From Omphiscola glabra (Eukaryota > Mollusca > Gastropoda > Lymnaeidae): DNA of 64,000 nucleotides. Shown piece by piece: positions 33,401 through 45,797 of the stretch. Location of the stretch: positions 23,150,097 through 23,214,096 of the forward strand of contig OZ024807.1 in the NCBI GenBank assembly GCA_964017045.1. The letters are read 5' to 3'. The notes beneath the pieces are model-generated. The model searched no databases. It was not told where the DNA came from and worked only from the letters and a program-made list of their open reading frames with translations. Position numbers and translations under genes: made by a program. Positions within the stretch are counted from its first letter, which is position 1. The number at the start of each line of letters is the position of its first letter.

Positions 33401-33519
33401 ATGCGGACACAAATTTTGGATAAATTATTAAATATTTGCATGGGAATTTAACCAGCGATCCGAAATGCATGTATATCGATTTTTATTTTTTGTTATCTTT
33501 TCAATTTAGAAGCATATGC

Positions 33520-33526
33520 TATTTTC

Positions 33527-33570
<44 letters not shown>

Positions 33571-33900
33571 GTATATATATTGAATAACTATTGTTATATT
33601 TACAATATTGCAATTTAAATCAATTTCATATATTGAACTAAATTTAAAAAATAAATAATTAGTGTTTGAAATGTATTATTGTAATGTTGTTAAATTGTAT
33701 TTTGCTCTGACAAACTTAAATTTCACTCCTCACCTTTGGGTTACAGGTAAATGAATAGGTATTAAAGACATTAATTAATTTTTAAAATATTAGATTGTAA
33801 TTCTAGTTTGAAATATTTCAAAGAATTAAAAAAAAATGGTGTTTAATAGCATTGACGAGCTATATATCTCAAAGTTGACGATGCAACTACTTTTACTGTC
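33520..33900. other. 3' flank of globular gene A
   Basis: TA array at 33530-33580, then AT-rich sequence colinear with 60335-60660. No gene is seen. Confidence 0.7.
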
Positions 33901-33929
33901 AGACGACAGGCATGGTCTCTCCAATCGCC

Positions 33930-34395
33930 TCTAACTATTGCAACTTGTCATATATGTTAATCCAATGAACTACAACTCTGACTAGTGCAACGATTTTATA
34001 TGTTAGTCCAATGCATTACATCTCAGACTTTTGCAACTTATCTTATATGTTAGTCCAATGCGCTACACCTCTGACTATTGCAACTTATCATATGTGTTAG
34101 TCCAATGAACTACAACTCTTACTAGTGCAACTTATCCTACATGTTAGCTCAATGCAATACACCTAAGACTACTGCAACGTATCATATATGTTAGTCCAAC
34201 GCACTACAACTCTGACTAGTGCAAGATCTTATATGTTAGTCCAATGCATTATAACTCTGACTATTGCAACTTATCTTATATGTTAGTCCAATGAACTACA
34301 ACACTATTATTGTAATTTATATGTTAGTCCAATGCGCTACAACTCTGACCAATGCAACGTATCATATATGTTAATCCAATGAACTACAGCTATGA
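33930..34395. repeat. 47-base minisatellite
   Basis: About ten units of ttagtccaatgcactacaac + tctgactagtgcaacttatc + ctatatg with variants. The second cassette carries a shorter array at 60715-60990. Confidence 0.88.
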
Positions 34396-34672
34396 CTACC
34401 TGATATAATACTATTCGTTTATTAACTTCATCCCGTATTGTATGGTCATGTAGCATGACCTCCATTCCAAAGGATACACAGAATAATTACTACATCACAA
34501 TACGTCCAACAGACTCAGAAAAACGCGACAATCTTCAATGTGAACATAATATGACACAGCTCTCCGTCAATGTCACAACTCTCTCTATATATAGCATCTA
34601 ACCCATCATCCACAATATCATGCCTTGTTCACTCATGCTGGCACTTTTTCGATTGAACATCATTTACTTTTA

Positions 34673-35190
34673 TTATTATTATTATTAGTATGGGTAGTTT
34701 TCTATAGCGTGGTACCCCAGCCTAGGGCTGGGCTCACCACGCTGTACATACAAATTAAAATGAACTTAAAAAATGTAAATTAAGAACCAACCAATCCATA
34801 TCAATTTACATGTGACGTCATGGACGGCACTCCGCAGCATCGTTTAACTTTCTGAGTGGGAATCAGTAAGGATAGTAAAGTTTAAAGAGGTGTGTTTTGA
34901 GTGCAGTTTTGAAGGCTGTGATGGTTGATATATTTCTGTTGTGTAGTGGAAGAGAATTCCATTGTTTGGGGGCACAGTAAGAGAAATATCTTTCACCGTA
35001 TGTTTTTGTGCGAGTCTTGGGGACAGAAAGAATACGCCCGTCTGCGGAGGAGCGAAGCTGTCGAAGGGGTGAATAGACAGAGATAATTTCGGTTAGATAG
35101 GAAGGGCAGGAATTCGAGAAAAAGTTGTGGCACAGAACAGAGAGTTTATAGTCAATCCGTGCTTGTACAGGGAGCCAATGAAGTGAAACA
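34673..35190 (-). mobile_element. LINE 3' fragment inserted in cassette A only
   Basis: The minus-strand ORF reads LHWLPVQARIDYKLSVLCH, then CPSYLTEI, LRSSADGRILSVPKTRTKTY and APKQWNSLPL. These are hallmarks of the end of CR1/L2-type non-LTR ORF2 proteins. The 3' end has an attattatt tail at 34673-34687, and the 5' end is truncated. The matching site in the second cassette (about 61290) is empty. Confidence 0.88.
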
Positions 35191-36000
35191 TAACAACGGC
35201 GATTCTCATACCTTTGACACACAAACACGAGTTAGACAACAATGTATAACTGTTTGAAAAGGAAGTAGCAACACTGAAATATTCAAATTTGATAACAGAT
35301 TTTTATTAAAATACCTAAATGAACTGGCACAAAATGTATGAAGCTTACAGGTTATAGATTTTAAAACCTGTAAACAAAATATTATTATCAAAGGTGAACA
35401 TAGATTTCTGCATTTTATTTAGTGAGCACGCAAAGTTTAAGATTATAAAAGGGGGGGGGGGGGTATTGAGATACGGAAAGATAAGATTGACAAACAAGGA
35501 ATTGTAGAAGAGAAAAAGATAGCGCTAGTTTGCAGAACAATAAAGTCGAGTTTTAACGAACGTCTTGACATTAACAAGCGTGGGAGTTCGTGAGAGAGTG
35601 ATTGATGGGCGTACATAGGGATTTATGGGGTGGACGAAATATGTAATATTTTGGGTAAATATATGAGATAATTAGTGAGTGATAAATAAAATATAGGCAA
35701 TCATTAAAAAAAATATGTATATATATAATCACAAAATAAACAAAACAAAATGTAAATTATACGTAGATATGTTATGATAAAAAGACTTCGAGGAATGAAG
35801 TGAAACGTTACAAGTCAATAACCTTAGATCAATGTATAGCATCCATTTACAGGTCCTTAATAGCATTTTTTTTTAAAAAAGCATAATAAAAAGTACTTAA
35901 AATTATAAATAGAATAACCACAGCTAAACAAAAGCTATTCATCAAATTTCATTAAACATTGTTTCATTACGATCTTAGTTAAATACACAAGGAAGATGGT
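35191..36000. other. intergenic flank of cassette A
   Basis: Colinear with 61300-62700. It has a G run at 35450-35463 but no coding signal. Confidence 0.65.
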
Positions 36001-36002
36001 AT

Positions 36003-36460
36003 CAGAGTGGTGTGTCCTCAGAGCAATGTGTCAGGAGAGCAGTGTGTCCCCAGAGCAGCGTGTCACCAGAGCAGTGTGTCACCAGAGCTTTGCGCACCAA
36101 ACGGAGTGTGTCACAAGAGCAGTGTGTCAGGAGAGCAGTGTGTCACCAGAGCAGTGTGTCAGGAGAGCAGTGTGTCCCCAGAGCCTTGCGCACCAAGCGG
36201 AGTGTGTCACCAGAGCAGAGTGTCAGGAGAGCAGTGTGTCCCCAGAGCTTTGCGCACCAAACGGAGTGTGTCCCCAGAGCTTTGCACACCAAACGGAGTG
36301 TGTCCCCAGAGCAGAGTGTCACGAGAGCGTTCACTGGAGCATTATGTCATCCACCAGAGCAGCGTGTCACAATATCAATTTAACCAAAGCAATGTGTCAC
36401 CAGGATAGTCTGTGACCAGAGCAGTGTGTGACCAGAACAATGTGTTTTAAGATCAGTGAG
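36003..36460. repeat. 16-base minisatellite agagcagtgtgtcacc
   Basis: About 28 units including variants agagctttgcgcacc and aaacggagtgtgt. The unit length makes all three frames open (SVSPEQCV, ARRAVCP types), which explains the overlapping ORFs. A shorter copy is at 62705-63020. Confidence 0.93.
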
Positions 36461-36889
36461 TCACCAAAACAAAAGGGAAAAAAAGAGAATGAGAACCTCT
36501 TGTGAAGTCAATACTGGAGTAGAAAATATTTTGTTCAGGGTAAAGGGTAACACAAACAGTAAATGATTCAACTAATTACCGGTAAGAAGACGGCTATGAA
36601 AAAATTATGCTAATATTACTTAAAACTAGTTATTATCATTAAAAGTACAACGCAGAGGCACACACCAATACTCGAAATACTTTAAATGTATGGTTCATTT
36701 CTTTAATAATGCGTATTGTAATAACAAGTTCTTAAGCAAATGTTTTTAAAAGCAAAGTGTAGTAAGCCAAATGAAAAATGAAACCAACACTATAGACAGG
36801 GATTTTAACCCATGGTAAAACATGTTAGAAAGAAAACAGAAAAATAACTTGCACAGCGCCTTTGAATATATTCTATTCACTTTATTATT

Positions 36890-37240
36890 GTACTTTTCAA
36901 TATCCGAGAGGTTAAGGAGGGAAAGGATTGGAATTGTTACTAAAAAAGCAAAGATTTCTTATGTTTTTCTTTTTTTTTTAAAAAGTTTTTATTTACATTT
37001 AAACCTCAATTCCAATGAGATGAAAATATTCATGCAACTAATTTTAAAAAAAAATTGCACATTTTTCAAATTTATAGATAACAATTTCAACTGTTTTAGA
37101 ACATGGGTAATATTAAACCCAAGATAACTTATATACATAATTGTTTTACTAGATCTCATATTTATCAAAATCAGTAGATGTTATTATTTTATTTTACTTA
37201 TTTGCAAGAAATATATGTTTATATATATAAATCTATATCT
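36890..37240. other. AT-rich sequence after cassette A
   Basis: The duplication ends near 36890. No feature is seen up to the exon-like segment at 37278. Confidence 0.6.
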
Positions 37241-37277
37241 AGATATAATTATATAGAGTATGAATGTTTAAAAAAAT

Positions 37278-37545
37278 TGAAAGGAACTTACTAAAATCAA
37301 AGGATGTTATGTAGTCGAAACGTCTTCTGTCATCGTTGCTTATATAGAGCTTGTGCGTTTTGCATGCTTTTATAGACCTTTCGCTGGTCATGTTGTTGGT
37401 TATCTCTGGTACGAACAACATATTTTCTCTATATCGTTTTTTCTATTTGTGTATAGACAAGCGTGTACCCGGCTGCCAGTCTCCACGGTCTAGGCCTAGT
37501 TTTACTGACGAGTTCGTGCATAGTTGGCATGGGGTACCCGGCGAT
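37278..37545 (-). pseudogene. exon-like open segment with in-frame stop
   Basis: On the minus strand the frame reads SPGTPCQLCTNSSVKLG, then a TAG, then YRENMLFVPEITNNMTSERS and FDYITSFDF before a good donor (gtaagt). The two halves share one frame. Residue usage looks protein-like, and Cys and N-x-S/T sites suggest an extracellular protein. The internal TAG and an upstream TAA argue for a decayed exon. Family unknown. Confidence 0.35.
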
Positions 37546-37749
37546 ATTTAATTTAGCTTTCGCTTGTAACTGGTCGTAAAACATTTTCACTGGGCCAGTC
37601 TGATGTAAAGGACACGTTCTAATGATTGAATTATTGGGATACTTTGAAAGATAATTGCTAGCTTAAAACTGGATAAGCCGTCTGAAAAAATAAATATGTC
37701 TATCTATCTATCTATATATTCTTTATAAATATATATATACATATATAAA

Positions 37750-38715
37750 CATATGTTACAGCAAAAAGCCCGAAGTTCGGCCAGTTCCCAAATTGGCCGG
37801 CCATTTGGCACATTGGCCGAGGCGTGTGGCCAATGTGTGATGTACTGGAAATTGTTGTGTATATGCTACTTTGGCTGCCACTTCCCGAAGTGCCGTGAAA
37901 TCTTGGCCAAATTTTGATGTGCTTACGCAAGACTAATAACAATGCGAACATATTATGTGTAGTGTGTGAAAAAGAGTGTCATTCTTGTGGATCATGCGGC
38001 AACGATGTCCACGCAATTTGTGAAATAATTAATGACGCAGAAGGATGTAAAATTCCCACCAGCGAAAGTTGGAGATAATGTAAGCATTAGTTTAGCACAT
38101 GTTGATAGAGGTCGCGGAGATCCACGAAGCGTCCTTGCAGTTGTCATGAACGTCGAGGCCCCTGTCTACATTCTACGAAAAGAACGCGGTGTTCTCACAA
38201 CAGTATTCCACAATTTAGTTTCCCACTGTGCTCGAGAAACTGCTCTCATTGGCATCCGTAGACACAAAAAAAAATCATTATGCACCGTCGCTTCTTCACA
38301 TTCAATGCCCGGTCAAGGCAACACTCGATGATATCGCTCTACCAAGTGCTCAACAATTCATTGCAAATGTAAAAATAAGAAACTGCTGTGTAATTCGAAA
38401 TTCATAAAAGCTCATCATGTTGTAACAAGTGATAATAGAGGTTGATACTTTATTATAATAAACTAATTTGACCGATTTTGGTAATTTAGTATAATACAAA
38501 TCAATGTAATGTGATTATCATGACGGTATAAAAACACCCAAAATCTGCTCCTGGCCTTTTCTCCCGACTTTGGCCGATCGCCAACTGGCTGGCCAAATCC
38601 CGAAATCAAGAAAAGATCAGACATTGGCCAGTCAATGTGAGGCGATATTGGCCATTTCTCGATTTGGCCGGCCAGTTCCCGATTTGGCCTAATTTCGGGC
38701 TTTGGCCGTAACATA
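37750..38715 (+). mobile_element. TIR element carrying a zinc-ribbon/integrase-tail-like ORF
   Basis: The ends are inverted repeats: atgttacagcaaaaagcccg on the left, and the inverse of gggctttggccgtaacat on the right. Each is followed by GGCC-rich subterminal repeats (ttggccggcca). Inside, 37940-38330 (+) reads CHSCGSCGNDVHAICE, then after a frame change VGDNVSISLAHVDRGRGDPR and VLAVVMNVEAP. This resembles the C-terminal tail of KRBA2/SCAND3-type integrase-derived proteins, as I remember that family. It is a short derivative that cannot move by itself. Confidence 0.55.
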
Positions 38716-40010
38716 TACATCCTTGTAAAAGAACACTTAAGTAACAATTATTTGTTTAAACAATAATGCAGTTAACGCCTCAGCGAAAAGTTTAGATAAA
38801 GATTATACCTTTCATTTTACTTGTTACTTTTGTCGTACTTGTAAATGAAACGTAATAAAGACGTTTAAAAGTAATCCAAACGGTAGATCGAAACTTTTTT
38901 GTTATGATTTAAAAGAATTGTCTTTAAAAAACGGTAGTTTATTGCATCATCGATTATGACACTACTTTGTAACGGCTTGAAAATGAATTGGTAGCAATGC
39001 AGTATACAAGTATTATTGATGAAAATAAATTTTATTCAAATATCAGAAAGAAAACGCTAAACTTTTTGAAGCTCACCTGGTACGGATAAAAATGAATAAT
39101 CTGAGACGTGAAAATTGAGTTGTGCATTGTTCTTAGTGAACACGCGCAGTTTAAGATTTAACGATGGATTCTGAGATATTGAAATATTGACAGAAAGAGA
39201 AATAATTCAAGAGAAAGAGCGAGTTATATGGGGTGACAGAAAAATTATGGTATGTACTCGTTTGGGAAAATATAGGAGATGATTATTTGAGTGATACATA
39301 GAACGTAGGTAATTATTTTACAAAAAATAAACTGTCATTAAATAACAATACCAACAAAGCAAGACATAAACTATTGGTGGATATCTTCGGATAAATACTT
39401 CGAATGAGACTTGTCCACTTGCCCGCCAAACCTGCAATAACGGAAACACTGGTTATGTAAATAATTCCGTTTTCATTTTGACGGTTTTTCTTTGGCCTAA
39501 TTTAATTCAGACTAGTTTTTATTGACAACTGTCTTAAAGTTAAACTTGTTGTTTTCACTGTTGTTATGTTTGATATGGAAAAGATGTTTAGTGTAGAGAG
39601 TACGTGTGTAGCTGTATCTTTTATGTGAGGTATTTGTGAAGCATCTGGATAAGAGGAAATGACTCGTTAGTTTTGTTGTTATGTTGGATTGATGGCCGTT
39701 GTATGATATTCACGGTGTATCTTGTTTTGTGTTGAGGATTTCTGCTTTCTTTTTTTTTTCAAAGGAGGTACTTTGATATACGAAACGAATTTGATTTTGA
39801 ACACAGTATACATTACTCCGACATGTTGTAAGGATGTCTTATAAATTTATAGCGGGCATCAAACTTTTCAGTGTTTGGTGTATTGAAAAAACGGATCGTA
39901 TCAGTTGCAATAGTCGGTGGGTACGAAGTGAGAGACAATATCGAAAAAAATAATCATCTTACATCCAGGTTAATTTAACATGCAACATTGAGATCTAACT
40001 TTAATATATA
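38716..40010. other. AT-rich intergenic sequence
   Basis: No gene recognised. A weak exon-like segment on the minus strand near 39433 is discussed under rejected items. Confidence 0.5.
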
Positions 40011-40015
40011 TATCT

Positions 40016-41560
40016 TCCTTCTTAGCATAGTTGGAAAGGCCTTCGCCCGAGTTGCATTAACACGCTTGCAGACCCTAGCATCGCGTGTACTCCCAGAATC
40101 GCAATGTGGCTTTCAAACCGGTAGGTCAACCATAGACATGATCTTCTCTCTGCGTCAGTTGCAGGAGAAATGCGGGGAACAACATATGTCTCTATACATA
40201 GCGTTTGTCGACCTCACTAAAGCTTTTGATCTTGTCAGCAGAAGCGGCCTCTTCCAGATCCTAAAAAAAATAGGCTGCCCTGCACGTCTGCTTAACATCA
40301 TCGCGCAGTTCCACTATAACATGCAGGGCACAGTATGCTATGACGGTGCCACCTCAGAAGCTTTTCCAGTAAGTAGTGGAGTAAAGCAAGGCTGCGTGCT
40401 AGCTCCTACTTTATTTGCAATCTTCTTCTCCATCTTACTCCAGTATGCCTTCAAGAACAACAGCGATGGGATATACATTCACACTAGAGCAGACGGTAGA
40501 TTGTTCAACATTGCGCGCCTTAGAGCTAAGACCAAAATAAGAAAGGTCATGCTACGTGAGCTCTTATTTGCAGATGACGCCGCTTTAGTATCTCACTCAG
40601 CAGACGGCCTGCAGAGCCTTGTATCCAGTTTATCCGCTGCCTACAAAGAGTTTGGCATGATCATCAGCTTAAAGAAAACCAACATTATGGCTCAGGACGC
40701 TGACTCTCCTCCCACTATCTCCATCGACGACTGCGACTTGGATGCTGTTGACAGATTCACATATCTAGGGTCGATCATTTCGAGCACCCTCTCAATGGAG
40801 GATGAGATAAGTGGTAGAATAGGGAAGGCCGCAACTGTCATGGCGAGACTGAAGAAAAGAGTCTGGTCCAATGCCAAGCTCTTAACAAGAACTAAGCTGC
40901 AGGTATACCAGGCCTGCGTACTAAGCACACTCATGTATGGTTGTGAGTCTTGGACCACATACAACAGGCACGAAAAAAGGCTCAATGGCTTCCACCTCAG
41001 ATGCCTGCGCCGCATCCTTGACATCAAATGGCAGGAAAAAGTCCCCAACACGGATGTCCTGTATCAAACAAATATGTGCAGCGTCCCAGCCCTTTTAATC
41101 CAAAGACGCCTCCGCTGGCTTGGGCAGGTCAAGCGAATGCAACCTGGTCGCATACCTAAGGACGTGCTGTACAGCGAGCTGGCGACAGGGAAAAGGTCAG
41201 TTGGACGGCCTCGTCTCAGATACATAGACATTTGCAAAAGAGATATGAAGGCGGCTAACATCAACATCTCAAATTGGGAGGACCTGGCGGAGGATCGATC
41301 CACATGGCGGGGCATCGTGAAGGAAGGATCACTACGTGCCGAGGAGCTCTACAGGGCGGAATCAGCTGTGAAGAGAGTGCGGAGAAAGGCAAGAAAACAC
41401 TACTCCACCGCATTCGTGTGCGTGACATGCACAAGAGACTGCCATTCAAGGATCGGTCTCATTAGCCACAAGAAGAGCTGCAACCAGACAAGATAATCTA
41501 TCGTCTCTCGTGGACGGAAAGATGCCATACATACATATATATATATATATATAAAAAATA
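40016..41560 (+). mobile_element. 5'-truncated LINE with reverse transcriptase ORF
   Basis: One open frame (39988-41496, 502 codons, the first about ten from flanking DNA) holds RT motifs in order. IVGKAFARVALTRL lies near residue 15. Motif A FVDLTKAFD has its Asp at 75, motif B SSGVKQGCVLAPTLF is at 129-143, and motif C LLFADDAALVSHS has the DD at 196-197. YGCESWTTYNRHEKRLNGFH then leads to a C-terminal CVTCTRDCHSRIGLISHKKSC zinc-binding motif. The endonuclease and N-terminal RT parts are missing, so it is a dead-on-arrival copy with an otherwise intact frame, implying a recent insertion. The 3' UTR ends gacggaaagatgccatac followed by TA repeats. The clade is uncertain among RTE/Jockey-like groups. 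Confidence 0.92.
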
Positions 41561-42460
41561 TGTATTAAAATATTGATTTCTTACTTTCTCTTGTTCTTGG
41601 GGACATTTTTTTTACAGACATCTTAAAACTATGACCATGAAACATACACTTTTCAATTAATTTTTAAAGGATATCTTCAACATTTAATCACCATATAAAA
41701 AAAAGATTCATTTTCGTAAACAACACTTTAGACTTGTTTTACTGTAATTGCTTAAAGACGCTCACTATTTAGTTGCTGCTCACGGTGTTTCCCTTGACTA
41801 TCAATACAGATTTGATTAAATTTTCACCAGTTTTATATTTGATGCATTTCAGACTAACTGGAATATCCTTTGCTTTAAGCTATGAATGGATATGTTACTT
41901 TTTTTTTTCTTTTGTGAGCCATTCGAATTACATTTCACATAATGGATTGATCTAATCATTGATCAACACATTTTCTAACACATATATACACATAGTTACA
42001 CGTAGCTTATATATAAAATATGTTAATCTTTGCAAATTGGCCGAACGATCGTGCGAAAGCAAAAGAACGTATGGCAATGAAATTTAACATGGTCATGCCT
42101 CCTAATCTAATTATGGTTCCTGCCTAGCGTAGTATTAACCTCCTTTCTCTTTCAGCCATTTTTTAAATATATCATAACATGCATAGGTTATTATATAGCA
42201 TATCAAAAGTAATTAAAATATTCCATTCAAATTTGTTCGTATAAATCCTTTATACGAATTGGTTATTAGTTTACTTTATGTTCAAATCATAATTCCCACA
42301 TGCTTCTACGCTGCGATTTTTTTCACACACAGTATCAGCAAGACAAGTAAAATCCTAACGCATCAAGTGCACTTGCCTTTTTTAGAAACGAAATTCATTT
42401 AGAGCAGTTATCGGGATTTTTTTTTCGTGAAATCAGTCGCATCATATTTCATTCGTCTTA
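41561..42460. other. AT-rich intergenic sequence
   Basis: Lies between two LINE copies. No gene or other repeat is seen. Confidence 0.6.
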
Positions 42461-42464
42461 TTCA

Positions 42465-42650
42465 CAAGGAGGAAGCAGCTGTAAAGAGAGCACAGAGAAA
42501 AGGCCAGAAAACATTGCTCCACCACATTCATGTGTGGGGCATGCAAAAGATACTGCCACTCGAGGATCCGTCTCACTAGCCACACCAAGTGATGCAATCA
42601 GAAAAGATAAATCTATTGTCTCTCGTAGACGGAAAGATGCCATACACACA
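42465..42650 (+). mobile_element. second copy of the same LINE, 3' tail only
   Basis: Matches 41365-41537: ggaagcagctgtaaagagag, ccactcgaggatccgtctca, then gacggaaagatgccatac. It is more diverged and truncated to about 185 bases. Confidence 0.85.
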
Positions 42651-42659
42651 TTTTGAAAA

Positions 42660-43750
42660 ACAGGAAATAGCGAATTTTAGGTGTTGGGATTGAGGGTATG
42701 GCTAACAATTTGATATAATGTGTTGTCATTGGCCTTTCTACAGAACGGTGTGCTTTCACAATTCTATTATGGTACTTTTATTTAAATGATGCATTTGAAA
42801 TAAAGCTTTATTCAGACTATATGCTTTCAAAAGAAAAAAAAAACTTCACTATTTCAAGGATGATTTGTTGTGCCTTAGGTTTTAGAGTCATGCTTGGTAT
42901 TTTATGCAATGTATTATTATTCGTACCTGTGTGTGTGTAGAAGGAGGATCTGACGTTTGTGGTTTAGTCCCAAATCAGCTCTTAGTAAAACTGCGTCACT
43001 GAATGAGTAGTTGTTATTTATAAATTTAGTTATGGAACTTACAACGTCATTATAAAGATTTCGAAAATATCAATGAACCAACCCAGCTATTGATTTTGAG
43101 TCTCTATCATCTATTTTTTCTTCTAAAAATAACATAGGTGTTGACCTTTCTTTTTCTAGGACAATAACACATTTTGTTTTTAAAAAGGACACATTTCTAG
43201 ATTATTTAAACATATATTAATCAGACACTTTTGAAACGTCACATTTCATATTTATTTTGTTGACCGGGCCTCTCAACCTATTTATATTTTTAAAGTTACC
43301 TTGAATATTTATTTTATGGCGTTTGATAGAGATCCTTTTTTTGGGGGAGGGTAAAAACTTGGCCTCTTTTAACACGATTTTAAGTTTGTAATATTACCTT
43401 AAATACTACTTTGAAAATTGGAGAAGTCAGACCCTTTGGTTATAAATAAAAATCATTTGAAATGGATTCACACCAAGACCCCATAACTGATTAAAAAAAT
43501 TTCAAGTGTATCATAAATAAAGATTTTGATTGGTTAAAAAAATAAAGAGAAGCACGCAGAGATAACTATCCACGAGGGCCACTCTAAAAAAATTCAGTTT
43601 TTAAAACTTGAATGCTAAGATAAAAGTTCAATAATAGGTTATAAAGTGTATGATATATTATAGTCACGTGAATGATACACTAGAACAGGTTAATTGTGGA
43701 AAAGGAAATGTCACATTACAATGATGCTGACGCACCAATATAATATTAAA
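42660..43750. other. AT-rich intergenic sequence
   Basis: No gene or named repeat. Confidence 0.6.
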
Positions 43751-43767
43751 AAAAGGCAATACCTACC

Positions 43768-43925
43768 GAATTATGTACATGAAATTCATGAGTCAGTCCA
43801 AGAGGCGCCCTTGATCCTCCGGCGCGCGAACATGTGTGGGTCTTTCCTTCGCCGTTGACGATGATCAGCTTGAGCTTGGCGTCACAATGGAAGATGCCGA
43901 GGGTGATCTGCTTGATGTTCAGCTG
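43768..43925 (-). CDS. candidate coding exon, unknown gene
   Basis: On the minus strand a GC3-rich frame reads LNIKQITLGIFHCDAKLKLI, IVNGEGKTHTCSRAGGSRAP and LGLTHEFHVHNS, then a donor gtaggt. Most codons end in C or G, unlike the AT-rich flanks, which is the main evidence for coding. The acceptor side (gaacag) is weak. I do not recognise the protein. It could be one exon of an otherwise unseen gene or a retroposed fragment. Confidence 0.4.
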
Positions 43926-44138
43926 TTCATGATTACGTTACTTCGGAAGTTGATAGTGCAAGGCTCATTAAAACAACGATGTTCGTTTACAAGACATCAT
44001 TTTTGTAAATTTTTTAAACGTATAAATTAGAGAATATCCGGCTTCGGTTTCGGTTTAGGCGATGAAAGTTTCTATTTGATAAATTTCGGCTTGGTTTCTA
44101 CTCCGGAATAAGCTAATTCAGATAGATCGTACCTCATC

Positions 44139-44500
44139 ATTAGGTTTAGGGATATATTTGAGGTTTAGGTTAGGTTTAGGGATATAGTTGGGGTTTAGGT
44201 TAGGTTTAGGGATATATTTGGGGTTTAGGTTAGGTTTAGGGATATATTTTGGGTTTAGGTTAGGTTTAGGGATATATTTGAGGTTTAGGTTAGGTTTAGA
44301 GATAAATGTGGGGTTTAGGTTAGGTTTAGGGATAGATTTGGGGTTTAGGTTAGGTTTAGGGATATATTTGGGGTTTAGGTTAGGTTTAGAGATATATTTT
44401 GGGTTTAGGTTAGGTTTAGGGATAGATTTAGGGTTTAGGTTAGGTTTAGGGATCGATTTGTGTTCAGGTTAGGTTTAGGGATACATTTAGGGTTCAGGCA
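44139..44500. repeat. 30-base telomere-like minisatellite
   Basis: About 12 units of ggtttaggttaggtttaggg + atatatttgg. It contains TTAGGG and TTAGGT motifs. A period of 30 keeps one frame open (GFRLGLGIYL repeats), which is not evidence of a gene. Confidence 0.95.
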
Positions 44501-45780
44501 ACCAAGTTGGCGGCCATGGTAAAAAAAAAACTTGGTACGATCTGTCTGAATTTACCAGAAAAAATATCCGAAAAGTATTTCCGGTATTTCTCTATTAGAA
44601 ACACATTTAAAGTTGAACATCCTGGAGAAAACAAAGGCATGGTGATTGAGTCTACAAACTTAAAATACGTTCAATAAAAAGGTCAACTTTTAATAACAGA
44701 ATCATCTAAGAGAAGAACGTAGTTACAGTCGTTAAGTTGATTTTAATGAAGATAAAATATATATAATCTTCCCAACTTTATAACTTTCACTTACTAGGAT
44801 CTTCCTTCTTGTTCTGCACGAACAACTCCATTAGCAGGTACATTTACTGAGGGCAGTAGACTCCCCAGTTGTCTAATGTTTACAATCACGATGGAAATAA
44901 ACAAGCTGCAGTTTTAAGATCTCGATATTACCACAGGTTGACAGCTTCGTTGTCTTAGGGGGTAATTTAATTTAATTAATAAATCTTTGATTTAAGTCGA
45001 ATGTCACTTTATTGAACAAAGAATTCCTAAAATTCTAAACCTACATTATATAATTACTCCATCACTGCTAACCAGAATCATAACACATTCACAGCGTCAT
45101 TTCCCATACGAGACAACGTAACAAAATACCATGAACATTAAGTACTCTCATCAATGAATACCTTTTCCAAAACCTTTTTTACAGCTTAAAATACATTCTC
45201 TTACGTCTTAATTTTTTTTTCTAAACACAAATTTATCAAATTCGGACCTCCAAATTATTTTGAGAAACGGACATTATTATTTCAAATATTTAAAACAGAA
45301 AACAAAAAAAATTAATTATATTTCATTAAAAATTATTTCAGACATTAACATATTATACAATAATCGCTTCTTTCAAAATGTATAGCCACGTTTGATCAAA
45401 CTTTTATTTTTATATTCCTTATGATGTAATTGATAACTCCAGTCGATCCTTTTTTTTAAAGACCAAAGAGCAAATGTATACATTGTATTTTACTTGAGTA
45501 AACATGGCGACATAAACATAACTATACAAGCATACTGTTAAAATAAAATGTATTGTTTTTAGTTTTCTTTTCATCACATTACATTAAACGTATTAAGGCA
45601 GTGTCAGTTAATTCAATGAATGTGCAAATGTATTTTTCCGTGCGCGTCCTATTTATTAACCGCATGTGAATGTAAACTATTTCATTTTTTTTGACAGAGT
45701 GACGTCTTAAGTTTCAAAGGGAAATCTATAGATGTAAGCAAAAACACATTTTGTTGACATGAAACTTAGCATGAAAAACT
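44501..45780. other. AT-rich intergenic sequence
   Basis: No gene or repeat recognised. Confidence 0.6.
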
Positions 45781-45797
45781 CTGCATGTTTACATCCT

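Noticed and set aside
36003..36415. Three overlapping ORFs with SVSPEQCV-type repeats
   Set aside because: A 16-base repeat unit read in all frames. No splice sites or leader, and the copy at 62.7 kb is broken up.
36003..36460. CRISPR-like appearance of regular short repeats (also 14.2, 29.7, 33.9 and 51.5 kb)
   Set aside because: The units are contiguous tandem repeats without unique spacers, and the genome is eukaryotic.
39370..39433. Possible minus-strand terminal exon (GLAGKWTSLIRSIYPKISTN) after a good acceptor
   Set aside because: No upstream exon in matching phase, no paralogue in the window, and AT-rich continuation. One splice site alone is not enough.
44188..44472. 94-codon GFRLGLGIY-repeat ORF
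   Set aside because: A 30-base satellite whose period keeps the frame. No flanking coding signal.
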